NCBI GenBank assembly: GCA_945865175.1
Contig: CAMBDA010000001.1
Span: 62,001-126,000, forward strand
Direction of reading: 5' to 3'
Length of the DNA stretch: 64,000 nucleotides
Source: an uncultured Prevotellaceae bacterium
Lineage (GTDB): Bacteria > Bacteroidota > Bacteroidia > Bacteroidales > Bacteroidaceae
In this document: positions 27,362 to 35,056 of the stretch, one piece after another
Layout: every line of letters begins with the position of its first letter
Position numbering within the stretch: position 1 is the first letter of the stretch
Notes under the pieces: model-generated
The model's database searches: none
Told to the model about the DNA's origin: nothing
Seen by the model: only the letters and a program-made list of their open reading frames with translations
Translations under genes and position numbers: made by a program

Positions 27362-28693
27362 CTATATCAACGGAGTCATAAAAACAGGAAGCAGAGTGGT
27401 GGCTCCGTCTTTGGCATAATCCTTGGTATATATGAGATAACGCTCTCCTATTCTGTCTGAATATTTGTTGCAGAAAGCATCAAGCGAGGCATGCGTCTTG
27501 TAGCCAGATGACTTTACCTCAATCGGACACACCTTGCTGCCACGGGAAATCAGAAAATCCACCTCGTAATAATGTTTCTCGTCCTTAGCCCACGTGTGAT
27601 AATAAATGTTGTTGCCACTTGCCACCAACATCTGCGCCACTAAATTCTCATAGACATAACCAAGATTAGCCAACAACTTGTCGCTTAACAGCTTCTGGTA
27701 GATAATATTCTCTGTAAAATCCTTATCCCAAAATGCAAGTGTAACAAACAAGCCAGTATCTGCAGTGTAAATCTTGAAGTATCCATTATCCTTAGTCAAT
27801 CCCATACCCACCGACGGGTCTTTCACATTGTATGCCACATTTGCCACCTTGCTTTCCTCAAGGCACTGCATTGCCTCTGTCATCTTATTCTCTGACATAC
27901 TACCCACTGCAGAAGAGAATGAATACTTTGAGGCATTGCGGCTAAGTTGCGACGGTATGGAAAGAAACATTCTCGACACAACACCGGAAGAATCAACCTT
28001 CAACAGGTCATCATTATATAGATTGATGATATTCCGCTTCACCTTGTCCACCATCTGAAGGTTGTTAGTGTCAAGCAATTCATTCACGGCCTGCGGCATT
28101 CCTCCCACAAGCATATACAGCCGCAAGTCACGCATCGCACTCCTAAGCGAAGGTCCGACCTCCATTCCCTTTACCAGCATTTGCCTATAAATGTCAATGG
28201 AAACTTCATCGCCCATTGCCCATCTGAATTCCTCGAAATCCATTGGATTCATCTGCACACGTTCCTCTTCGCTTGGGATGGTGATGTTTTCTGTGTTCTT
28301 GCGAATACTGATGAGCGACCCCGTCTCTATATAGTCATAACGCCCGTCTGCCACAAGATATTTGATTGCCTGACGGGCCCTCGGACAATTTTGCACCTCG
28401 TCGAATATTATCACTGAGTTGCGCTTATGAAGGTTTACATGGTATGTTGCCTGCAGGAATATGAACAATCTGTCGATATCCATCAGGTCATCAAATATTG
28501 ACTTAACATCCTTCGATGCCCTGTTGAAGTCAATTAGAATATAAGACTTATACTCGTTTTTTGCAAACTCCTCCACAATCGTAGATTTGCCCACACGCCT
28601 TGCTCCCTCAATGAGCAAAGCAGTACGTCCTGAAGACTCCGACTTCCACGTCAACATCTTCCCGTAAATCTTTCGTCTAAACACTCTCTTCAT
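27362..28693 (-). CDS. AAA_14 ATPase with C-terminal DUF4143 domain
   Basis: A 443-residue ATPase. Walker A is GARRVGKST (30-38, Lys36); Walker B is VIIFDEVQN (Asp98-Glu99). The middle contains VGGMPQAVNELLDT, and the DUF4143 domain (about 235-420) ends with EVDFLIS and CPIEVKSSGYKTHASL, a PD-(D/E)XK-like core. These ATPases are widespread in gut Bacteroidales with no proven function. The upstream frame stays open for 26 more codons, but the ATG at 28693 fits the promoter at 28720-28750. It is convergent with the HAD gene. Confidence 0.9.
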   Translation of the reverse strand: MKRVFRRKIYGKMLTWKSESSGRTALLIEGARRVGKSTIVEEFAKNEYKSYILIDFNRASKDVKSIFDDLMDIDRLFIFLQATYHVNLHKRNSVIIFDEVQNCPRARQAIKYLVADGRYDYIETGSLISIRKNTENITIPSEEERVQMNPMDFEEFRWAMGDEVSIDIYRQMLVKGMEVGPSLRSAMRDLRLYMLVGGMPQAVNELLDTNNLQMVDKVKRNIINLYNDDLLKVDSSGVVSRMFLSIPSQLSRNASKYSFSSAVGSMSENKMTEAMQCLEESKVANVAYNVKDPSVGMGLTKDNGYFKIYTADTGLFVTLAFWDKDFTENIIYQKLLSDKLLANLGYVYENLVAQMLVASGNNIYYHTWAKDEKHYYEVDFLISRGSKVCPIEVKSSGYKTHASLDAFCNKYSDRIGERYLIYTKDYAKDGATTLLPVFMTPLI

Positions 28694-28719
28694 AGATGCC
28701 AATATGTTGATTTCGGGTA

Positions 28720-28750
28720 CAAATATACAACTATTTCTTCTTTCCCCAAA
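28720..28750 (-). promoter_or_regulatory. Promoter of the DUF4143 ATPase
   Basis: Minus strand: TTTG at 28750-28747, 19 nt, then TATATTTG at 28727-28720, 26 nt before the ATG. The -33 TTTG is part of the first unit of the five-unit array described next. Confidence 0.8.
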
Positions 28751-28824
28751 ATTTTTTAGCACTAAAATCACTGTTTCCCCGAAATTTTTATTGCCCGAAA
28801 TCGCGACTTCCCCAAAATCTTTGC
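28742..28824. repeat. Five-unit 16-17 bp repeat array upstream of the ATPase promoter
   Basis: Units begin at 28742, 28758 (degenerate), 28775, 28791 and 28808, with consensus TTCCCCRAAATYTTT on the plus strand (AARATTTYGGGGAA on the minus). Spacing is 16-17 bp, about one and a half helical turns. Placement directly upstream of, and overlapping, the -33 box suggests a protein-binding array. Confidence 0.7.
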
Positions 28825-29029
28825 CTCAGTTTTTATAAATAATCAAGTCCAAAACTCGTCTTTTCCCTCTGCAACCATCTCACCGATTATCCATACTTAT
28901 GGAAAGCTTTACATAATTCAGGAGAGAGTTTGAGAAAAAAGTATTAACTTTGCCAACGATACTGAAGCGGGTCAGGTACCTGTCCCCTGATTCGTTTTTG
29001 CAGCCATTGTATTTCAATGATTTTATAAA
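28825..29029. other. Intergenic stretch between DUF4143 ATPase and Fic genes
   Basis: Contains no supported gene. It holds a plus-strand -7-like TAACTTTG (28944-28951) with no gene after it, and dispersed repeat copy 2 (28972-28990) 40 nt beyond the Fic stop. Confidence 0.5.
28972..28990 (+). repeat. Dispersed repeat copy 2
   Basis: TCAGGTACCTGTCCCCTGA, an exact 19-bp match to 25134-25152 in the same orientation. Confidence 0.85.
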
Positions 29030-29773
29030 TTATTCCATCCTCAGCCCTTCAAGCAACTCTTCATTGAAGTACTTGATCCATGCTTCATACACGTCTTGTG
29101 CTGACTGCATGGTGCCAACGAGGAATCCGGGCGTTTGTTTGAACTCGGACAAACCTCGGTAGTAGTACATCTTGTGCTCGATGTCGATGACGAAAGGCAT
29201 GATGCTATGACGGAGACATTCACGGAAGAGAATGAGGCGACCGACACGACCGTTGCCGTCCTGGAATGGATGGATGCTCTCGAAACGCCAATGATATTCG
29301 GCAAGGGTGTGGATGGTTACGTCCTTCTGGGCATTGTACCACTCACCGAGAGACTGCATCTCCTTGGCAACATTATCAGGTTTGCATGTCTCACGTCCCC
29401 CGACTTCATTTGCCAGTTTCTTGTAGTCACCTACATTGAAGTATGACTTCTGAGCATCAGCAGTACCAGATTTGAGGATGCGATGAAACTCCTTGATGAT
29501 TGCCTCTGTCAAAGGTTCCTCAATGGTGCGAAGGAGGTAGTCGAAGGCAACGAAGTGATTGGTTGTTTCAATGATGTCATCCACAGGCACAGCTTCCTGA
29601 TCCTTGAAACCGATGGTGCGTGTCTCAAAAATGTAGCGTGTCTGTTCCTCGGTCAGTTTGCTGCCCTCAATACGATTGCTATTGTAGGCGAGCTGCACCT
29701 GAGTTTTATGGTAGATTCCTCCCTTGCGATGTGCCTGTTGCTCATCAATGAGGAATGTTGTCAGTTTGTTCAT
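29030..29773 (-). CDS. Fic-family AMP-transferase, class II (N-terminal inhibitory motif)
   Basis: A 247-residue Fic protein. The complete catalytic motif HPFQDGNGRVGR lies at 168-179. An N-terminal inhibitory-helix motif of the form S-x-x-x-E-G is at Ser32-Gly37 (SNRIEG), so the protein would be autoinhibited in class II fashion. Fic enzymes usually AMPylate Ser/Thr/Tyr hydroxyls on proteins. The target is unknown, and no separate small antitoxin gene is adjacent, consistent with class II. It lies 83 nt downstream of a truncated ATPase on the same strand, with no clear promoter of its own. Confidence 0.93.
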   Translation of the reverse strand: MNKLTTFLIDEQQAHRKGGIYHKTQVQLAYNSNRIEGSKLTEEQTRYIFETRTIGFKDQEAVPVDDIIETTNHFVAFDYLLRTIEEPLTEAIIKEFHRILKSGTADAQKSYFNVGDYKKLANEVGGRETCKPDNVAKEMQSLGEWYNAQKDVTIHTLAEYHWRFESIHPFQDGNGRVGRLILFRECLRHSIMPFVIDIEHKMYYYRGLSEFKQTPGFLVGTMQSAQDVYEAWIKYFNEELLEGLRME

Positions 29774-29856
29774 TGTTTTTATTCGTTTTTTATTTCTTCA
29801 CGTGACTATCCCTGAAAAACGTTGTCACATTTGAGGGAGTGTCAAGTTTTCTTAGT

Positions 29857-31143
29857 TCAAGTCACAAGTGAGTTCTCGTCATTATAAGACAGTATGCTCG
29901 TATTCTCGTCGTGGGCAATGTCGATGGCTTGAGCCACAGCATGCTCATTGCATGCAATGGTGGCGTCGAGGAGGCGTTGTGAGTTTTCCAAAGTCTTTGC
30001 CAGTTGCGACCATTCAGTTGACTGCACTGCATTATTCATCTCGTCGGCCACCTCCTTGTTGGGAATGTAGCATCTGTTGGTGTCACGGTTATACGCCAGA
30101 TAACCGAGATGGATGAGCACTGTGAGGACATCATTCCTGCTGTTTATGACATTAATGTCATTCTGGAATTTTGTTGTTATCACAGGAATAGACTCTCCTG
30201 ACAGCATACGTATGATGTCGTCCTTTAGTCCGTCAAAATTCATTTGTATATATGTTTTCACAGAGTCGTAGGCACCGGTGGATGCCCAATAGCTCTGATA
30301 CCAGTCATTCTCTATGGCCCTCATCACGGAATATGGATTGTATATATGAGATTCGCTACCAATGCGATAGCCGTCATACCAGCTCTCCATGTCAGTTATG
30401 TTCATGTCATATTTCTGACAAAGAGCAACCACCTCGTCATGTGTGAATCCAAGAGAGCTTGCCAATCTGCCTGGAGTAATCATGGAGTATTCGCGGAAGT
30501 TGTTCAGTGCCGACTCAGTGTTGTATTTCTTTATTGGCAGGATACCAGTGAGATATGCCCCTGCAAAGACAAAGTCCGACCCCAAGCCCTTGAACAGACG
30601 GCGGAGTAAATCAACGTATGAGGTGGAGATGTAGTCATCCGAGCCCATCTCACGCAAGATTGCATCCCATTCATCGATAATCATCAAGAAACGCTCGTCT
30701 GTTCTCTCACAGATGCTGTAGAGAATACTCATCAAGTCATCTCTCTCTTTAACCTCTATGTCGGGAAAGACTTTCAAAACATCATCTATGATTTCCTGCT
30801 GCATAATCTTCACTATTTCCTTCTCATTCCTGAATCTCGTAGTGAAGTCAGTCATGTCAACGCATATCACATAATACTTGTTGAGATATGTCTCGAATGA
30901 CTTGTCCTGCTCGGTCTTCAAACCGTGGAAAAGCTCTCGCGAGTCGCACGACTTGTCGTAATAGGCACACAGCATCTTTGCTGCCATCGACTTGCCGAAT
31001 CGGCGGCAGCGGGTGACGCAGCTATAGCGGTTCTCGGAGTTGAGACTCGCATTTATCAGCGGTATCAGCGATGTCTTGTCAACATATTCGTGAGATACGA
31101 TGTCTCTGAATGCTTTATTACCTTTGTTTATATATGTACCCAT
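29857..31143 (-). CDS. AAA-ATPase-like protein, truncated: C-terminal PD-(D/E)XK nuclease domain missing
   Basis: A 428-residue protein. It starts with NKAFRDIVSHEYVDKTSLI, followed by the P-loop-like TRCRRFGKSM (44-53) and Walker B FLMIIDEWDAI (Asp157-Glu158). FKGLGSDFVFAGAYLTGILPIKKY and WYDGYRI complete the AAA-ATPase_like (PF09820) pattern. Intact relatives continue after a conserved YNDENSL segment into a PDDEXK_9 nuclease domain of about 90-110 residues. Here the frame stops two codons after NSL, and the DNA before the Fic gene does not encode that domain in any frame. It is probably a deletion product; activity is doubtful. A consensus promoter precedes the ATG at 31143. Confidence 0.85.
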   Translation of the reverse strand: MGTYINKGNKAFRDIVSHEYVDKTSLIPLINASLNSENRYSCVTRCRRFGKSMAAKMLCAYYDKSCDSRELFHGLKTEQDKSFETYLNKYYVICVDMTDFTTRFRNEKEIVKIMQQEIIDDVLKVFPDIEVKERDDLMSILYSICERTDERFLMIIDEWDAILREMGSDDYISTSYVDLLRRLFKGLGSDFVFAGAYLTGILPIKKYNTESALNNFREYSMITPGRLASSLGFTHDEVVALCQKYDMNITDMESWYDGYRIGSESHIYNPYSVMRAIENDWYQSYWASTGAYDSVKTYIQMNFDGLKDDIIRMLSGESIPVITTKFQNDINVINSRNDVLTVLIHLGYLAYNRDTNRCYIPNKEVADEMNNAVQSTEWSQLAKTLENSQRLLDATIACNEHAVAQAIDIAHDENTSILSYNDENSLVT

Positions 31144-31187
31144 TGTTTTCTGACTGTTGCAGGAGTGATAAGCCCACAATTCGGGAG

Positions 31188-31218
31188 CAAAGATAACACA
31201 AAAAAACGGTTCGGCAAA
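31188..31218 (-). promoter_or_regulatory. Promoter of the truncated ATPase (and possibly fic)
   Basis: Minus strand: TTTG at 31218-31215, 19 nt, then TATCTTTG at 31195-31188. Spacing and sequence match the consensus; 44 nt upstream of the ATG. Confidence 0.78.
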
Positions 31219-31276
31219 GGAAAAAGAATAAATTACTCAAGTTTCGCAAGCTCAACCAGGGAATAAGCGCAAGCGT

Positions 31277-31293
31277 TCAGACCTGTCCCCATG
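31277..31293 (+). repeat. Dispersed repeat copy 3 (variant)
   Basis: TCAGACCTGTCCCCATGA, lacking GT after TCAG and with one inserted base compared with copies 1 and 2. Confidence 0.6.
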
Positions 31294-31308
31294 ACCCTGT
31301 AGCCATAG

Positions 31309-31354
31309 TTCGTAATGTGAGGGCACTTATATAATATGTGATTCGCATTACGAA
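31309..31354. repeat. Inverted repeat, 9-bp perfect arms
   Basis: TTCGTAATG (31309-31317) and CATTACGAA (31346-31354), with 28 nt between them. Confidence 0.75.
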
Positions 31355-31389
31355 ATACTTGTGGCATTATGAAGCTGAACTATAATTTG

Positions 31390-31475
31390 CGTTCAGCCTA
31401 GGCTGAACGGTCGTAGAAGTTAATATAAAGTGGCATAGAAGTTAATATACTTTACCGTTCAGCCTAGGCTGAACG
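31390..31475. repeat. Twin identical 20-bp perfect palindromes with internal direct repeats
   Basis: CGTTCAGCCTAGGCTGAACG occurs at 31390-31409 and again at 31456-31475, 66 bp apart start to start. Between them TAGAAGTTAATATA occurs twice (31414-31427 and 31436-31449, 22-bp period). All matches are exact. Confidence 0.95.
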
Positions 31476-31529
31476 AAAAACATGGTTAGCTGCTATGCGT
31501 ATCAGGCCGGGAGGGCTGTCCCGCAAGGC

Positions 31530-31556
31530 ATGATTGTTCATAGGGGGTCAGAGGAA
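31530..31556 (+). repeat. Direct repeat flanking the lipoprotein gene, left copy
   Basis: ATGATTGTTCATAG (31530-31543), a 5-nt spacer, then CAGAGGAA (31549-31556). The right copy is at 33880-33905. Confidence 0.8.
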
Positions 31557-31597
31557 CAGGTTCCGCTGGCCCGCAATGATTTTATGCTATTGAATCA

Positions 31598-31619
31598 ATG
31601 TACCTGTCCCTATAACCCC
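31598..31619 (+). repeat. Dispersed repeat copy 4 (variant)
   Basis: The core GTACCTGTCCC is kept (31600-31610), followed by TATAACCCC in place of CTGACCC. Confidence 0.5.
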
Positions 31620-31645
31620 TTCTTTTGAATTGTCAAAGAACGAAT

Positions 31646-33805
31646 TTATGGCTTTTGCTGGTAAATTGAGTCTATCCTGCAGAAATAGAAATTTTTCTCA
31701 AGGAATTTTCTTCTAAATTCTGTAGTATAGACAAAACCCGGTGCACCATTCGGCATGGTGATATTTTCTTTATGATACTTGAAGTCCATTGGCCCTCGGT
31801 ACTCTAAGAAGGTTATCATCCTGCCATCTATCACCAAAAACTGGTCATAAAAAGATATATGCATCTCTCCTTGCAACAAACGAAACTCATCACCATAGAT
31901 ACAGACAAAGCTGTTATAAGCATAATCCGGTCTATAGAAATACCAGCCGCTCGGCTTCGCAGATATGCTATCTGCTCCAACCACTTCCACACCATCAAGC
32001 GAAATATCCAAATCCGTGTAACGTTTGCCGGTTTCATACTCATCCCACGTTCCGGGAGGGGGCGTAATGTATTTGGATACAGGCTCATCACCTTCATATT
32101 CATACACATCAAAAACCTTATCCAGATTAGGAACACTGGCACTAAACGGACGAAAAACAATACTGTCACCTTGATTTTGTCCTTCCCGTAACCACTTAGT
32201 GCGCACCAAAACTCCATCTGAAACTTCTTGTATGGGCTCTCCGCCGATGCTAAATGGTATATAGCTACCAGCCACATGTCCCAAATCCCTGAAAGTATCC
32301 GTAAACGTCTCTCCGGTGGAATAAATCCGGTCACGATGCACCATCGGGTAATAGGCAAGCATCATATTATCATGCGGATCCACCCACACCCAATCTTTGC
32401 GATAAACAACTTTCACAAGCTTTACATCTATGGCTCCGATAAATTTCACCACATACTCAATGCTCTCAGTGCTTTCTTTAGCATCATTCACACTTTTGAG
32501 CTCTTGAGACAGGCGAACTTCCACAGCATAAACTTTAGCTTGCTTACCGGGGACAGACGCATTGGTCAGCTCTGTGGCACTAACACTCACAATCTGCGGT
32601 TCGCCAAGTTCCAAATGCGGCATAGCCACACTCGTCCCTTCTACATCCACATCTTCATAAGCATCATAGCTCCAATTCAGCGTAATCGCCTGCTCTGCCA
32701 TGCTAAACACCTTATGACCTCTCGTTATCAACGGGGCTGCTCCATCTTGTGATATGCTCACATCCGAAGCAACAAGCTTTTCTAATTCTTCTTTGTTGGC
32801 TACCCAAATGGTATCCTTCGTGGCTTCAAGGTTAACCGAAACCTTTGGTTCACGAAGAATGGTCTGACTGGTACGATCCTTTAAGGAGAAATAGTTATAC
32901 CGACACGTCTCTGCCCATTCTAAAGACAATTTCTCACCTGGTGTTAAAACAAATGGAGAAGCTGTGCTTTTCGTGCCTCCTAAGATGTGAAGTTCATAAT
33001 TAAACTGCATCTCCGGATCCGGATATTCAGTTATATCTTCAACCACAGCTAAAAAAGACACTTCAAATGACAGCGTTTGATTTTGCTCTTTCTCTGTATG
33101 CACGCTCTCCACCGCTACATTAAACGCCACATTTACATCATACATTGTGGAATCGACGATTATTCCTCGCGTTTGAGGCGCATGAGGAACGATTCGCATT
33201 CCGGTCACGGACACACTGGGCGTTTCTGCCCTTGTATCAGCCTTTTCCGGCTGTGCGGCACCATATTTGGCAGAGTTTACTTTGATATAGGGCATCTCAA
33301 TGCGTTGCTGCAATGAGTTCACATGACTGAATATGTCATACGCCACATCAAAAATAACCTCCTTGCCGCCCACATCAAATGTCTGCAGCATTTTTTTAGT
33401 TTGCTTCTCACCAGCGTTAGATTGAGACGCAACATTTGATTTCTCTATGACAGTTGTCAAAGTTTGAAAATCTTTTACGTATAGTGTGTCATTAGGAGTA
33501 GAAAGCTTAATGGCTGCTTTCGGCTCGCATGTATACACACTTCCATCAGGGTCAGTGTACTTGCTTATTTGGCTTATGGCCATATTAAGCGTATCACCTT
33601 GCTGAACCGTGACAGGGGAAGAACTGGAACCATTGCCAGAACTGTTGCCACTAAAATTAATTGAGAAACTAACCTCACCCTTTAGTTCCTCTGTGAGACC
33701 AGGGGTTGGAGGTGTCGACTCATCTTTGTCACACGAAACAAGCGTGCCACAAACCACGGCGAACATAGCTATCGCTACAATACGCCAAAAGAACATTGTT
33801 TTCAT
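31646..33805 (-). CDS. Large lipoprotein with internally duplicated domain, unknown function
   Basis: A 719-residue surface-type lipoprotein. The signal peptide ends in a lipobox at about 22-25 (LVSC, Cys25), followed by a Ser/Gly/Asn-rich linker. Two related modules follow: module A (about 93-265) begins CEPKAAIKLSTPNDTLYVKDFQTL, and module B (about 315-480) begins REPKVSVNLEATKDTIWVANKEEL. Both continue with an F-x-x-x-x-x-I/V-x-F/W-x-YD segment and end in a beta pair (SFEVSFLAVVEDI and EYVVKFIGAIDV). A unique C-terminal domain (about 490-719) is aromatic-rich. No family recognised. AT-rich, no clear promoter, and bracketed by 26-bp direct repeats, which suggests acquisition as a cassette. 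Confidence 0.8.
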   Translation of the reverse strand: MKTMFFWRIVAIAMFAVVCGTLVSCDKDESTPPTPGLTEELKGEVSFSINFSGNSSGNGSSSSPVTVQQGDTLNMAISQISKYTDPDGSVYTCEPKAAIKLSTPNDTLYVKDFQTLTTVIEKSNVASQSNAGEKQTKKMLQTFDVGGKEVIFDVAYDIFSHVNSLQQRIEMPYIKVNSAKYGAAQPEKADTRAETPSVSVTGMRIVPHAPQTRGIIVDSTMYDVNVAFNVAVESVHTEKEQNQTLSFEVSFLAVVEDITEYPDPEMQFNYELHILGGTKSTASPFVLTPGEKLSLEWAETCRYNYFSLKDRTSQTILREPKVSVNLEATKDTIWVANKEELEKLVASDVSISQDGAAPLITRGHKVFSMAEQAITLNWSYDAYEDVDVEGTSVAMPHLELGEPQIVSVSATELTNASVPGKQAKVYAVEVRLSQELKSVNDAKESTESIEYVVKFIGAIDVKLVKVVYRKDWVWVDPHDNMMLAYYPMVHRDRIYSTGETFTDTFRDLGHVAGSYIPFSIGGEPIQEVSDGVLVRTKWLREGQNQGDSIVFRPFSASVPNLDKVFDVYEYEGDEPVSKYITPPPGTWDEYETGKRYTDLDISLDGVEVVGADSISAKPSGWYFYRPDYAYNSFVCIYGDEFRLLQGEMHISFYDQFLVIDGRMITFLEYRGPMDFKYHKENITMPNGAPGFVYTTEFRRKFLEKNFYFCRIDSIYQQKP

Positions 33806-33879
33806 AAATTGTCTTTATCATTGTTGCTGGTTGACTGAAGGGCGTAGCCCGGAAGGACAGAGGTCGAGTAGAGCGAGGG

Positions 33880-33905
33880 ATGATTGTTCATAGTGGACAG
33901 AGGAA
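33880..33905 (+). repeat. Direct repeat flanking the lipoprotein gene, right copy
   Basis: ATGATTGTTCATAG (33880-33893), a 4-nt spacer, then CAGAGGAA (33898-33905), in the same orientation as 31530-31556. Confidence 0.8.
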
Positions 33906-33916
33906 AGACAGACAAA

Positions 33917-35053
33917 TCATACTTTCAGGAAAATGCCTTTCTTATACATCATCCACAGGACGATATAGAGAATCACGCTGTTGGAAGTGGCTACAAGGGC
34001 GGGATAAAAGTCGCCCACATACTGCTCCAGTCCGTAGCTCCAGGATGTGCTGAGGCTGCGGAAGTTCACACACTGGGCCATCATATAGGCGGCAATGGAG
34101 TTCATGCCATACACCCTGAGCCACCCTGTACCACGCCTGTAGCCCCGGCAGTCCACCAGATAATACACCACACCCATGAGCAACAGGCAATAGCCACTGC
34201 TCACCAGCACCATCGAACTGGTCCATATCTTCTTGATGACTGGCAACAAGGGATGCCACAGCCAGCCGGCTGCCACCATGGCCACACCTGCCACACACAG
34301 CAGGAGTGCCTTGCGACTGGCACTGATGCGAGACGCACGCAACCACATGCCTGCCCACACGCCCGTCATCACAGTAACGGCAAAATTGACACTACTGAGA
34401 ATCCATGTATAGCGGTACCAGGGAGCAAACACCACATTGCCGTTCTCCACATACGCCCCGTCGCGGAAGCGACCCAGCACCATACGGTCAATCCATTCTG
34501 CCAGATTGGCATCGGGCGTGTATTGTCCTCCGCCATAGCCCTGGACCTCCACCCCCTGCATCAGTCCCCAATAAGAGAGCAGGAAACCTGCACCCACGGC
34601 CAACTGCACGCGCCAGGAGGTGTGGACATAGAGGAGCGCAGCCACCAGATAGCCCACGGCAATGGACTGCAGCGTATTGGAGAAAAGATAGATGCAGTCC
34701 GGATTGAGCCCCAACAGATTGCCCTGGCACATCATGCCGAACACCCACAGCAGGGCCACACGCTTGAGAATGCGGCGATAGAAGGCCGACCTTTCCGCCC
34801 CCTCCCGATATCGCTGCATGGCAAAGGGGATGGACACCCCCGACATGAACAAGAACAGGGGCATCACCAGGTCCCAGGGTGAGAATCCCTCCCACTCTAC
34901 ATGGGAGAAATTCCACATGAGGCGGTCAAACCAGGGTTTGTCCACAGCCCGGGCCAAAGGATGGAGAATGCCCTCCAGTCCCACCAGGCAGAACAGGTCA
35001 AAGCCTCTCAGTACATCCAAGGAGGCCAATCGCCATGTCGCTTTTTCCTTCAT
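33917..35053 (-). CDS. DUF5009/HGSNAT-like membrane acyltransferase
   Basis: A 378-residue polytopic membrane protein with about ten hydrophobic segments. It opens RLASLDVLRGFDLFCLVGLEGI, the mark of the heparan-alpha-glucosaminide N-acetyltransferase-like/DUF5009 group, and continues with WDLVMPLFLFMSGVSIPFAM. Relatives transfer acetyl groups across the membrane to glycans; the substrate here is not known. It begins 3 nt after malQ and should be co-transcribed with it. This coupling may hint at acyl modification or deacylation of alpha-glucan-derived sugars, but that is inference. Confidence 0.85.
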   Translation of the reverse strand: MKEKATWRLASLDVLRGFDLFCLVGLEGILHPLARAVDKPWFDRLMWNFSHVEWEGFSPWDLVMPLFLFMSGVSIPFAMQRYREGAERSAFYRRILKRVALLWVFGMMCQGNLLGLNPDCIYLFSNTLQSIAVGYLVAALLYVHTSWRVQLAVGAGFLLSYWGLMQGVEVQGYGGGQYTPDANLAEWIDRMVLGRFRDGAYVENGNVVFAPWYRYTWILSSVNFAVTVMTGVWAGMWLRASRISASRKALLLCVAGVAMVAAGWLWHPLLPVIKKIWTSSMVLVSSGYCLLLMGVVYYLVDCRGYRRGTGWLRVYGMNSIAAYMMAQCVNFRSLSTSWSYGLEQYVGDFYPALVATSNSVILYIVLWMMYKKGIFLKV

Positions 35054-35056
35054 CCT

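Larger units (their letters stand above)
31219..31645. other. Gene-free zone rich in palindromes and repeats
   Basis: No coding frame is supported. It contains dispersed repeat copies 3 and 4 (31277-31293, 31598-31619), an inverted repeat (31309-31354), twin 20-bp palindromes (31390-31409, 31456-31475), a 14-bp direct repeat between them, and the left copy of a 26-27 bp direct repeat that recurs beyond the next gene. Confidence 0.7.

Noticed and set aside
28944..28951. Plus-strand promoter TAACTTTG between the DUF4143 ATPase and Fic genes
   Set aside because: No TTTG at correct spacing and no plus-strand gene follows; treated as chance or remnant.
24648..33916. Integrative element or transposon with its own recombinase
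   Set aside because: No integrase, transposase, relaxase or tRNA-adjacent attachment site was found; only short repeats support mobility.
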